Positions 15,517-23,592 of a stretch of DNA of 64,000 nucleotides are shown piece after piece. The first letter of the stretch is position 1; each line of letters starts with the position of its first letter. The position numbers were made by a program, and so were the translations under genes. The stretch is from Lachnospiraceae bacterium (lineage in GTDB: Bacteria; Bacillota; Clostridia; Lachnospirales; Lachnospiraceae). The DNA lies in the NCBI GenBank assembly GCA_011960625.1, contig BLMJ01000009.1, positions 1-64,000 of the forward strand, given 5' to 3'. The notes beneath the pieces are model-generated. The model did not search any database. It was not told the origin of the DNA and saw only the letters and a program-made list of their open reading frames with translations.

Positions 15517-17955
15517 ATGGCAAAGGGACAAGTTAAGAAGGCGCAGGTTCAGAAGGTTCAAAAGGTGCAGGTTCAGGCTGAGAATGCGATATTTGCTTTG
15601 GATATCGGAACACGGAGCATTATCGGAATGGTAGGCGTTGTGGAAGAAGAGAAGGTCAGGATCATTGCCATTGAGAAGATAGAGCATACAGAGCGCGCGA
15701 TGATAGATGGACAGATCGAGAATATAGAGAAGGTAACCACACTGGCGAGAAAGGTGAAGACGCGTCTGGAAGAAAAGGTGAATTTCCAGTTGAGCCGTGT
15801 CTGTGTTGCGGCGGCGGGGCGCGCCCTTCGTACAAAGCGGGCGGAATATGAGATCAACCTGCCAGGCAAGCAGTTGATTGACGACGAGGTAATCAGCCGT
15901 TTGGAAGCAGGCGCAATCAGTAAGGTGGAGGAAGCCTTTGATGCAGAGAACAGTGCCAAGGAGGACATGCGCCGTTTCTATCTGGTAGGCTATACGGTTT
16001 GCCAGTATTACCTGGATGATTATAGAATTTCCAGCCTCAAAGACCACCGAGGTCAGGAGGTGAAGGTAGATTTAATCGCTACCTTTCTTCCCAGTGAGGT
16101 GGTGGAGAGCCTGTATACAACCATGAATAAGATTGGGTTAGAAGTAGTCAGTGTGACATTGGAGCCAATTGCGGCAATCAATGCAGCGATTCCAGAGAAT
16201 TTAAGGCTGCTGAATTTGGTCATGGTAGATATTGGAGCCGGCACCTCGGATATTGCTGCCTGCACCGGCGGAAGTGTGACGGGTTACACCATGGCTACCG
16301 TGGCTGGCGATGAGATTACGGAGGCAGTTATGCGTGAATATCTGGTGGATTTTGCAACGGCAGAATCCATGAAGGCGCAGATTGAACAGGAGGAAGTCAT
16401 TACATTTACGGACATCCTGGGATTTGAAAGGAAGGCTTCACGGGAAGAGGTTCTCCAATGTATCCAGAGTACCTGCGAGCTTCTTTGTAAGGAGATTGCG
16501 GCAAAAGTACTGGAAGTCAATGGCAGCGCGCCCTCTGCATTATTCCTTGCCGGAGGCGGCAGTAAGCTGGCCGGACTTCGTGAAGGGATCACTGCCGCAC
16601 TTCAGATGGATGCCAACCGTGTGGCAGTAGCCGGAAATAATTTCCGAATCAGTGCTTTCTCCGATGAGTATGACCTGAATAATCCTGAGTTTGCCACACC
16701 GCTGGGTATTACGATTTCCTCTGGACTGAATCTGATTAACGACAGTTTTCGTGTGACGTTAAACGGCAGACCGGCCAAGTTATTCCGCAGCGGAAGTTTT
16801 ACGGCCCTGAATCTTCTGATGATGAACGGGTATAATTTCCAGGATATCTTGGGACGTCCAGGCTCTAGCCTGCCTGTGATGGTCAACGGAAAACGCAAGG
16901 TATTCTATGGTACGGCAGCGCAGGCTGCTTCACTGTTTATTAATAAGAAGGAAGGCAAGCTTTCTACGGTAATCAATGCAGGGGATTGTATTGATTTTGT
17001 TCCTGCTGTCCCAGGGATTCCTGCCAGTGCATGTCTTGGAGACATTGAGGGAGCCGATGAATGTTTAGAGATTACGCTGAACGGAGTCTTTATGCCCTTA
17101 GAGACGCCTCTTAAGATTGGGGATGTGATTCGTATTCGGATGCCGAAAAAAGAAGAAGAGAAGGAAGACCTCCAGGAAGATGCTGCCGTTGAAGCAGACG
17201 GCGCAGAACATTTGATGTACGATGAAGATACTGAGGTTGACGACGCCGCGGCAGAAGATTTCTGGATTGATGATACGGACGCAGTAGAAAATGTACCCAG
17301 CGAAGCGTTGCTTAAGAAAAATCCTGAGACAGACGGCAGGGCTTTGAAAGAAGAACAGAAGTCTGCACAGTTTATAGAGGAGGTAAGACCGGTGAAACCG
17401 GCGGCCTTAGAGCCTGAGAGTACAGCAAGGCGGATGCAGGTTACGGATGCAGTGGCGGATATCAAAAACAGGGTCGAACATGCGAAGAATGAGGCGGAAG
17501 CGGCGGTAACAGAGCCAGTAGCTCTAAAAAGGAACACGATACCTCCGTCACAGCCGCCCCAGTTTGTGACTGAAAAGGACAGGCAGGAGGACCATAGTAT
17601 AGGGGATGGTCAGCTAGAGTTGGATCTTGGTATGGGGAGGCTAGAAAGACCCGCAGAGCCAAAGCCGCCGTCTACTAAAGAAGCAACGCCTCCATATGTG
17701 CCACAACCCACGCCGGCGCCAACGCCTGCAATGCCGGTAGGAAACATCCTCTTTCAGCTCAACGGCTCCCCGCTTAGGCTGCCGCGTAAGGAAAACGGAG
17801 GCTCTTATTACCTGATGGATTTGCTTCAGTATTCTGGAATTAATCTGAATAATCCGAAGGGCACGATTGAGTTGACAGTGAATGGAGAGCCGGGAATGTT
17901 CCAGCAGAAGCTGCGTGAAGGGGATTCCATTACAATTGAAGAAAAAAGGCTGTAA
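15517..17955 (+). CDS. FtsA/PilM-family actin-like ATPase with long C-terminal extension
   Basis: Actin-fold protein related to cell-division FtsA and pilus PilM. Residues 25-390 hold the fold: phosphate-1 ALDIGTRSI, an SHS2-like 1C subdomain (about 100-190), phosphate-2 MVDIGAGTSDIA and adenosine motif LAGGGSKLAGL. FtsA is normally about 420 aa; this one is 812. Beyond residue 400 come two copies of a module with the pattern LNGxPxxL...LL...G.N...G...VNG...F, at about 412 and 745. Between them is a third shorter LNG..GDVIRIR unit followed by an acidic linker. The N-terminus is a KAQVQKVQ repeat. There is no C-terminal amphipathic helix of the usual FtsA kind. Start ATG 15517 follows aggagg. 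It may be a divisome or sporulation-septum protein; the exact role is unknown. Confidence 0.85.
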   Translation: MAKGQVKKAQVQKVQKVQVQAENAIFALDIGTRSIIGMVGVVEEEKVRIIAIEKIEHTERAMIDGQIENIEKVTTLARKVKTRLEEKVNFQLSRVCVAAAGRALRTKRAEYEINLPGKQLIDDEVISRLEAGAISKVEEAFDAENSAKEDMRRFYLVGYTVCQYYLDDYRISSLKDHRGQEVKVDLIATFLPSEVVESLYTTMNKIGLEVVSVTLEPIAAINAAIPENLRLLNLVMVDIGAGTSDIAACTGGSVTGYTMATVAGDEITEAVMREYLVDFATAESMKAQIEQEEVITFTDILGFERKASREEVLQCIQSTCELLCKEIAAKVLEVNGSAPSALFLAGGGSKLAGLREGITAALQMDANRVAVAGNNFRISAFSDEYDLNNPEFATPLGITISSGLNLINDSFRVTLNGRPAKLFRSGSFTALNLLMMNGYNFQDILGRPGSSLPVMVNGKRKVFYGTAAQAASLFINKKEGKLSTVINAGDCIDFVPAVPGIPASACLGDIEGADECLEITLNGVFMPLETPLKIGDVIRIRMPKKEEEKEDLQEDAAVEADGAEHLMYDEDTEVDDAAAEDFWIDDTDAVENVPSEALLKKNPETDGRALKEEQKSAQFIEEVRPVKPAALEPESTARRMQVTDAVADIKNRVEHAKNEAEAAVTEPVALKRNTIPPSQPPQFVTEKDRQEDHSIGDGQLELDLGMGRLERPAEPKPPSTKEATPPYVPQPTPAPTPAMPVGNILFQLNGSPLRLPRKENGGSYYLMDLLQYSGINLNNPKGTIELTVNGEPGMFQQKLREGDSITIEEKRL

Positions 17956-18034
17956 AAAAATTACAGATAATACTCATAAAGGAAGGGCAGGGTATAAATC
18001 TTAAGTAAAAAATAGTTGAAACAAGGATGGAAGT

Positions 18035-19474
18035 GTGACGAATATGGGAAAGCGAAAACGAAAGAAAAAGAAAAATATGACTACGGCAGCTATTATGATT
18101 GGAGGAAGCCTTGGCTTTGTTGCCTTAGCATACATAGGAGTTTCTTTATTCTTTACCAGTCATTTTATGTTTAATACAGAGATTAATGGGAATGACTTTT
18201 CCAGGAAGAGTGCATCAGAAGCAGAGAAGTTTTTTAAAGAACAGGTAGGGGAATATACCCTGACGATCAATGATGTCAACGGCGGGAAAGAAACCATCAA
18301 TAGTGGAGAGATTAGTCTGGCATATAAAGAGAATGAAAAACTGGACAAAATTTTAGAAAAGCAGAATCCGTTTATGTGGCCACAGGCTATTTTCAAAAAA
18401 AGCAGCCAGGAGGTTACCTTTGATTTATCCTATGACGAGGCAAAACTTGCGGAAAAGGTCAATTCTCTGGCCATTGCACAGGCAGGGCAGACGCCTGCTC
18501 AATCTGCTTATCCGTCCTATGACGGCAGCCAGTTTGTCATAAGTCCGGAGGCCTATGGAATCGCCGTGACGCCGGAGGCTTTGCAGGAGAAGGTTGCGAC
18601 CTGCATTAAGCAGCTTACGCCAGAGATGAATTTGGAAAAAGAGGGCTGTTACGAGGCGCCGCGTTTTCTTTCAGATTCTGAGGAGGTGAAGCAGGCATGT
18701 GACAAGATGAATGAATATTGTAAAGCAAGAATCACTTACAATATGGATGTTCCTGTAGTCATTGATCAGAATGTCATCTCTACATGGCTGTCTGTGGATG
18801 AAAACATGAACGTAATTGTGGATGAGAATGGAATTAGAGGATGGTTAGAGCAGTTCGGAGAACAGTATGATACAACTGGGAAGACCAGGACATTTACCAC
18901 GCCCACAGGGAAAAACGCTTCTGTGTCAGGGGGAACTTATGGATGGTCAATCAACGAAGATTCTGAGTTTCAGACGATTCTGAATGCATTGAATAATAAA
19001 GAGGTCATTGAAAAAGAGCCAGAATACTATGTCAGCGGAGTCGCAGCGTCACATTCCATGCCGGATTGGGGAGATACCTACGCGGAGGTAGATTTAAGCG
19101 CGCAGCATATGTGGTATGTTGTGGGCGGTTCGGTAGCTCTTGAGACGGATGTGGTGACCGGGGAGCCAATTCCAGAGAAGGTTACGCCGGAGGGTGTGTA
19201 CAGCATTGTGGAAAAGAAATTGGACAAGGTGCTGGTGGGTGCGAAGGATCCCGTTACCGGTAAACCGGAGTATGAGACGCCGGTTAGTTACTGGATGCGG
19301 ATTACCTGGCAGGGCGTGGGCTTCCATGATGCAACCTGGCAAAGTAATTTTGGCGGTTCTTTGAACCAGATTACGGGCATCGGTTCACATGGATGTGTGA
19401 ATATGCCGCTAAATAAAGCTGCAGAGTTGTATAATATGATTGAGATGGGCACGCCGGTTATCATCCACTATTAA
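18035..19474 (+). CDS. L,D-transpeptidase (YkuD) with peptidoglycan-binding domains
   Basis: Membrane-anchored cell-wall enzyme that makes 3-3 crosslinks or attaches proteins to peptidoglycan. After a lysine-rich cytoplasmic start comes one transmembrane helix (AAIMIGGSLGFVALAYIGVSLFF), then two PG_binding_4-like regions (about 50-330). The catalytic YkuD domain (about 345-478) has H-x..SHGCVNMP with the cysteine near residue 454. The start is GTG 18035 with aagga 6 nt upstream; ATG 18044 (MGKRKRKKKK) is an alternative. 79 nt separate it from the FtsA-like gene, so both may be transcribed together. Confidence 0.93.
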   Translation: MTNMGKRKRKKKKNMTTAAIMIGGSLGFVALAYIGVSLFFTSHFMFNTEINGNDFSRKSASEAEKFFKEQVGEYTLTINDVNGGKETINSGEISLAYKENEKLDKILEKQNPFMWPQAIFKKSSQEVTFDLSYDEAKLAEKVNSLAIAQAGQTPAQSAYPSYDGSQFVISPEAYGIAVTPEALQEKVATCIKQLTPEMNLEKEGCYEAPRFLSDSEEVKQACDKMNEYCKARITYNMDVPVVIDQNVISTWLSVDENMNVIVDENGIRGWLEQFGEQYDTTGKTRTFTTPTGKNASVSGGTYGWSINEDSEFQTILNALNNKEVIEKEPEYYVSGVAASHSMPDWGDTYAEVDLSAQHMWYVVGGSVALETDVVTGEPIPEKVTPEGVYSIVEKKLDKVLVGAKDPVTGKPEYETPVSYWMRITWQGVGFHDATWQSNFGGSLNQITGIGSHGCVNMPLNKAAELYNMIEMGTPVIIHY

Positions 19475-19502
19475 CGGGAAGGTAAAATATTCATTATAAA
19501 CG

Positions 19503-19529
19503 TTAAGTATGTTTCGGTGAAGCCGATAT
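19503..19529 (+). promoter_or_regulatory. SigD (FliA)-type promoter before the YjfB-family gene
   Basis: TTAA (19503-19506), 15 nt, then GCCGATAT (19522-19529). The -10 is identical to the SigD consensus and the -35 differs by one base from TAAA. It lies 62 nt before a gene of a family linked to motility, in the same orientation. The match is directly visible; use by SigD is inferred. Confidence 0.7.
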
Positions 19530-19591
19530 AAATATATAGAATACATTTGAAAGGTAGTATACCCTGATGTGAGAAAGGAGCGGACGAATAT

Positions 19592-19789
19592 ATGGATATT
19601 GCAGGATTATCATCAGTTATGTCTATGGAAAAGCTGCAGATGAATGTGAGCTACGCTATGATGTCCAAAGTCATGGATGCCATGGAGATGTCAACCGAAG
19701 CGATGGCTGAGATGATGGACGCGGCGGCGCAGATTTCAGGCGGTGCGGCAATACCGGGCTTGGGAGAAAATATTGATATACTGGTCTAA
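19592..19789 (+). CDS. YjfB family protein (putative motility-associated)
   Basis: 65-aa Met-rich helical protein starting MDIAGLSSVMSMEKLQMNVSYAMM, which fits the YjfB family (PF14070). The molecular role is not known; the family is associated with motility regulons. ATG 19592 follows agaaaggagcgg. The gene stands alone behind the SigD-like promoter and is followed by about 200 nt without a supported gene. No signal peptide. Family assignment is from the N-terminal pattern and length. Confidence 0.75.
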   Translation: MDIAGLSSVMSMEKLQMNVSYAMMSKVMDAMEMSTEAMAEMMDAAAQISGGAAIPGLGENIDILV

Positions 19790-19989
19790 CGCCTCGTGTA
19801 TCAGGAGGAGAAGGTCTTATATAGAGATAAGCCGGACAGGGAACGGATCTGAAGATTATGGGAATAATGTTCAGGTTCGTTTTTCTTTTAGAACACGAAA
19901 TTTGTAGAAAATTGCGAACTGTTTTACTATATTCCGACAGTAAAATCTTGTACAATAGATACAGAATTACTTAAGGGGGGATAAAAAAG

Positions 19990-20316
19990 ATGCGTGAGAA
20001 AGAATTATCAATTTGTATCGGGATTCATCATATAGCTACACTAATCGGAATATCAGAAGGAATCTATTATCTGTTGGCAGGAAGACAGCGGTTTTTTAGA
20101 AGCTGCGCCGTATTCCTTCTTACGGCGTTTCAGTCATGGGCAGGCTTCAAGATACTAGTGGACTTGCAAAAGGGAAAGTCAAGGCTTACAGAAAGCTTCC
20201 GAAATCTGGAAAAGCTAAAAGGAAGTAAGAAGCAGAGAAGAGGGATTTTGTGGGGGATGGCGCTGTCATCGGCATTGTTTAAGATTCTGCCGGTACGTTT
20301 GCTGGGACAATCCTAG
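19990..20316 (+). CDS. Hypothetical small membrane protein
   Basis: 108 aa, not recognised. Two hydrophobic stretches (HHIATLIGISEGIYYLLAG and RSCAVFLLTAFQSWAGFKIL) are followed by a basic region (LEKLKGSKKQRRG) and a short amphipathic tail. It is preceded by aaggggggat, a strong ribosome site, so translation is likely. It sits between the yjfB gene and the sporulation genes yqfC-yqfD, but a SigE-like promoter after it suggests it is not in their operon. Confidence 0.6.
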   Translation: MREKELSICIGIHHIATLIGISEGIYYLLAGRQRFFRSCAVFLLTAFQSWAGFKILVDLQKGKSRLTESFRNLEKLKGSKKQRRGILWGMALSSALFKILPVRLLGQS

Positions 20317-20375
20317 TGTACTGCATTACATTCAGTTAAATGTGTCGCTGGAAGTATACATATTCCTGCTCTCAT

Positions 20376-20404
20376 GCATAATCCTCTGCTTCGCTGCATA
20401 AACT
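20376..20404 (+). promoter_or_regulatory. SigE-type promoter before yqfC
   Basis: GCATAAT (20376-20382), 14 nt, CATAAACT (20397-20404). This compares well with the SigE consensus kmATATT-N14-CATACA-T. The predicted start of transcription is near 20411, about 10 nt before the yqfC start codon. yqfC and yqfD are mother-cell genes in Bacillus, which supports the call. Confidence 0.55.
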
Positions 20405-20420
20405 ACTGTAAAATCCATGA

Positions 20421-20732
20421 ATGGCATTTTTTATGAGACCGAAAAGACAGAGACAGGAGGACGAGAGTCGCCCTTTCAGGAATAAAATTGCGGAATTGTC
20501 AGAGCTGCCAAAAGACGTGGCTCTAGGTATGCCGATTCTGACGGTTACCGGGCAGATGGAGCTGTGCCTTGAAAATTACAGAGGGATTCTGGAATACACA
20601 GATTCCCTAGTGCGTATCCAGACTCGGACCGGACAGATACGCATCACCGGACAGAAGCTTGAGGTGGTCTATTATACCAATGATGAGATGAAGGTGAACG
20701 GCCATATACATTCTATTGAATATCAGCGTTAA
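20421..20732 (+). CDS. yqfC: Sporulation protein YqfC
   Basis: Small protein of the YabP/YqfC family required for spore formation. The core LPKDVALGMPILTVTGQMEL followed by LENYRGILEY and IRITGQKLEV matches the family. Neither ATG 20421 nor ATG 20433 (MRPKRQRQED) has a clear ribosome site, and the SigE-like transcript would have a very short leader. 20421 is kept with low certainty. It is followed by yqfD after 15 nt, the normal arrangement. Confidence 0.88.
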   Translation: MAFFMRPKRQRQEDESRPFRNKIAELSELPKDVALGMPILTVTGQMELCLENYRGILEYTDSLVRIQTRTGQIRITGQKLEVVYYTNDEMKVNGHIHSIEYQR

Positions 20733-20747
20733 TGAGGAGGTACGACT

Positions 20748-22019
20748 TTGCTGTTAAAGATCATCCGATACATCAAAGGATACATCCGTATTCGGATTAC
20801 GGGATACTCGACGGAGAGATTCTTAAATGCGTGCAGCCATAAGGGGGTTGTATTGTGGGGACTTACGCCAGTGAACCGGGCATACGAGATGAATATCCAG
20901 GCCAAGGGATTTCGGCAGTTAAAACCGATCATCAGGAAGACGGGAACGAAAGTAGTGATTGTAGGGCGGTTCGGTCTTCCTTTTTTTTTACATAAATACC
21001 GAAAGCGAAAATTATTTTTTGCAGGGGCAGTCCTTTTTGTGGCTCTGGTATTTCTCATGTCCAGATATATCTGGAACATTGATATTCGGGGGAATCTCTC
21101 CTATACGGACGAAACACTTCTTAGATTTCTTGCAAGTACCCAGGTTACCAATGGGATGCCTGTGGCTGAGGTGGACTGTGCAAGGATTGTAAAGGATATC
21201 CGAAAGGAATATAACGACATTATATGGGTTTCTGCCTCCATCAAGGGAACACGGCTGATTATACAGGTAAAGGAGAATGAGGATTCCCTTCCCGCCATGG
21301 ATGCAGTAAATCAGGAGACTGAAGAGCCGACAGACGATGCGTCCCAGGCCATGGATATTGTTGCCGACCAGGACTGCACCATCACCCGAATTGTACCACG
21401 TAAGGGAATCCCAATGGTAAAGGAAGGCCAGGAGGTGAAAGCAGGAGATATTCTGGTGTCTGGCCAGGTGCCTGTACTAGACGACGCAGGAACCGTCATT
21501 GCCTATCAGTATCATAAGGCAGACGCAGATATTGAGGGACGGACGTCCATGGAGTATCAGGATGAGATTGGGCTGACCTATGAGGTGAAGGAATATGCCA
21601 GCGTTGAAAAGATAGAATATACGCTGAAAATCGGGGATTACTATCTTAGGTTTGGTTCGATTCAAAATTCCTACGACACATGGGAAATGTATGGCTCCCA
21701 GAAGCAGCTTTGCATCGGTGAAAATTTTTATCTTCCGGTTATCTGTGACCGAAGAATTGCGAAACCCTATCAAGCTTCGGAGAAAAAATACTCAAAAAAG
21801 GAGCTTCAGAGGATATTAAGTTCAAGTTTTCAGCGATATTGTAAAGATTTGGATAAAAAGGGGGTAGAAATTATTGAGAATAATGTTAAAATATACACAG
21901 GGCCTAAAAAAGCCGAGGCAAAGGGAAGACTGTCAGTCTTAATGCCAATTGGAACATTGGCCCAATCTCAATTACTGGACGTTCCGGTAATCGAAGAACA
22001 AGATGAGACAGGAGAGTAG
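20748..22019 (+). CDS. yqfD: Sporulation protein YqfD
   Basis: Mother-cell membrane protein needed for sporulation; biochemical role unclear. 423 aa with one transmembrane helix near residues 85-110 (LFFAGAVLFVALVFLMSRYIWNI). A FtsQ/POTRA-like stretch follows (VDCARIVKDIRKEYNDIIWVSASIKGTRLIIQVKE), then a long extracytoplasmic domain. The start codon is TTG 20748, with gaggaggt 6 nt upstream. Next gene phoH starts 3 nt after its stop, as in other Firmicutes. Confidence 0.93.
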   Translation: MLLKIIRYIKGYIRIRITGYSTERFLNACSHKGVVLWGLTPVNRAYEMNIQAKGFRQLKPIIRKTGTKVVIVGRFGLPFFLHKYRKRKLFFAGAVLFVALVFLMSRYIWNIDIRGNLSYTDETLLRFLASTQVTNGMPVAEVDCARIVKDIRKEYNDIIWVSASIKGTRLIIQVKENEDSLPAMDAVNQETEEPTDDASQAMDIVADQDCTITRIVPRKGIPMVKEGQEVKAGDILVSGQVPVLDDAGTVIAYQYHKADADIEGRTSMEYQDEIGLTYEVKEYASVEKIEYTLKIGDYYLRFGSIQNSYDTWEMYGSQKQLCIGENFYLPVICDRRIAKPYQASEKKYSKKELQRILSSSFQRYCKDLDKKGVEIIENNVKIYTGPKKAEAKGRLSVLMPIGTLAQSQLLDVPVIEEQDETGE

Positions 22020-22022
22020 CGG

Positions 22023-23039
22023 ATGGGATTAATGGAGGCAGTCATCGATATACCGGCCGAGCATGAGGCGAATGTGTTCGGCCAGTTTGATATATTTGCA
22101 AAGAAGATAGAGCGCACGCTTCATGTTACATTTATCGCAAGGGGCGACAGCGTGAAGATTATGGGGGAAGCGGCCAATGTAGAGAAAGCGAAAAAGGTTC
22201 TCGCTCAATTAGTAGGACTGTCGAGAAAGGGCAGTACAATTCAGGAGCAGAATGTGGATTACACACTTGCCCTTGCCATGGAGGACAGTAAAGAGAGTAT
22301 CCTAGAGATTGATGGAGATATTATCTGTCACACTCTTCAAGGAAAGCCTATTAAGCCAAAGACACTGGGGCAGAAGGAATATGTGGACGCCCTGCGCCGG
22401 CAGATGATTGTGTTCGGCCTGGGACCTGCAGGTACAGGAAAGACTTACCTTGCCATGGCCATGGCGATTACAGCCTTCCGTAACAACGAGGTGGGCAGGA
22501 TTATTCTGACAAGACCCGCTATAGAGGCGGGAGAGAAGCTTGGTTTCCTGCCTGGGGATCTGCAGAGTAAGATTGACCCCTATCTTCGTCCCTTGTATGA
22601 CGCGTTATACCAAATTATGGGAGCGGAGAGTTTTCTAAAAAATTCGGAGAGAGGGTTAATCGAGGTGGCGCCGCTGGCGTATATGAGAGGAAGGACGCTG
22701 GATAATGCCTATATCATTCTGGACGAGGCGCAGAATACCACCCCTGCTCAGATGAAGATGTTTCTGACGAGAATTGGATTTGGATCAAAGGTAGCTGTAA
22801 CGGGCGACACCTCCCAGAAGGATCTCCCCGTTGGGCAGGTATCTGGACTTGACGTGTCAATTTCTGTCCTTAAAAATATTGATGATATCGCAATCTGTAA
22901 CTTAACCAGCAAGGATGTTGTGCGCCATCCCCTGGTACAGAAGATTGTGAAGGCGTACGAGGACTACGAGAATCGAAGCCGAACCAAAAACCGAGTCAGA
23001 GATGGTAAGGTAAGGCGTGAAAGAGGCCAAAAGAGATAG
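22023..23039 (+). CDS. phoH: PhoH-like ATPase (YbeZ/PhoL type)
   Basis: Cytoplasmic P-loop ATPase linked to RNA metabolism and the YbeY RNase. An N-terminal KH-like region (about 1-80) precedes the PhoH domain with Walker A GPAGTGKTYLA (about residue 133) and Walker B IILDEAQNTT. 338 aa, usual length. The basic tail (RTKNRVRDGKVRRERGQKR) suggests RNA contact. It lies directly between yqfD and ybeY, a conserved neighbourhood. Despite the gene name, phosphate starvation control is not implied. Confidence 0.94.
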   Translation: MGLMEAVIDIPAEHEANVFGQFDIFAKKIERTLHVTFIARGDSVKIMGEAANVEKAKKVLAQLVGLSRKGSTIQEQNVDYTLALAMEDSKESILEIDGDIICHTLQGKPIKPKTLGQKEYVDALRRQMIVFGLGPAGTGKTYLAMAMAITAFRNNEVGRIILTRPAIEAGEKLGFLPGDLQSKIDPYLRPLYDALYQIMGAESFLKNSERGLIEVAPLAYMRGRTLDNAYIILDEAQNTTPAQMKMFLTRIGFGSKVAVTGDTSQKDLPVGQVSGLDVSISVLKNIDDIAICNLTSKDVVRHPLVQKIVKAYEDYENRSRTKNRVRDGKVRRERGQKR

Positions 23040-23084
23040 GATTACGCCATATTTAAAAATAAATAGATACAAAAGGAGAAGAGT

Positions 23085-23579
23085 ATGACACTTTATTTTG
23101 ACGAAGAGGGAGAAATCACCCTCCCTTTAAAGTGCCTAGAGCTTGCAGAGAAGGTGGTTGAGACAGCCCTTGATGCGGTGAACTGTCCTTACGAGGCGCA
23201 GGTAAGCCTTCTGCTTACGATGAATGCACAGATCCAAGATATGAATACAGAGTTTCGGGGAATAGCAAAGCCTACGGACGTGCTTTCTTTTCCTATGCTT
23301 GAATATCCTGTGCCAGGTGAATTTGATTTCCTTGAGGAGAGGGACGACTGCTTTGACCCGGAGACCGGCGAGCTTACCTTGGGGGATATCATTATTTCCA
23401 AAGAGAAGGTCATAGCACAGGCGAATGAATACGGACATTCTATCCTGCGGGAATATGCATTTCTGATTGTACATTCTATTCTGCACCTTGTGGGGTATGA
23501 CCATATGGAAGAAGATGAACGCCGGACCATGGAGACAAAGCAGGATGAGATCATGGATGTGCTTAATATAATACGATAA
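23085..23579 (+). CDS. ybeY: Endoribonuclease YbeY, rRNA maturation factor
   Basis: Zn-dependent single-strand RNase involved in 16S rRNA 3'-end processing and ribosome quality control. The metal motif H-x3-H-x5-H appears as HSILHLVGYDH (about residue 130), and the upstream block RGIAKPTDVLSFP is also conserved. 164 aa, normal length. Start ATG 23085 follows aaaggagaag. The diacylglycerol kinase and era genes that often follow are replaced here by a SpoVB-like flippase. Confidence 0.96.
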   Translation: MTLYFDEEGEITLPLKCLELAEKVVETALDAVNCPYEAQVSLLLTMNAQIQDMNTEFRGIAKPTDVLSFPMLEYPVPGEFDFLEERDDCFDPETGELTLGDIIISKEKVIAQANEYGHSILREYAFLIVHSILHLVGYDHMEEDERRTMETKQDEIMDVLNIIR

Positions 23580-23592
23580 GAGGGAGCAATTT

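Noticed and set aside
19868-19975. 35-codon frame MFRFVFLLEHEICRK... between the yjfB gene and the next ORF
   Set aside because: No ribosome site and no family resemblance; too short to support.
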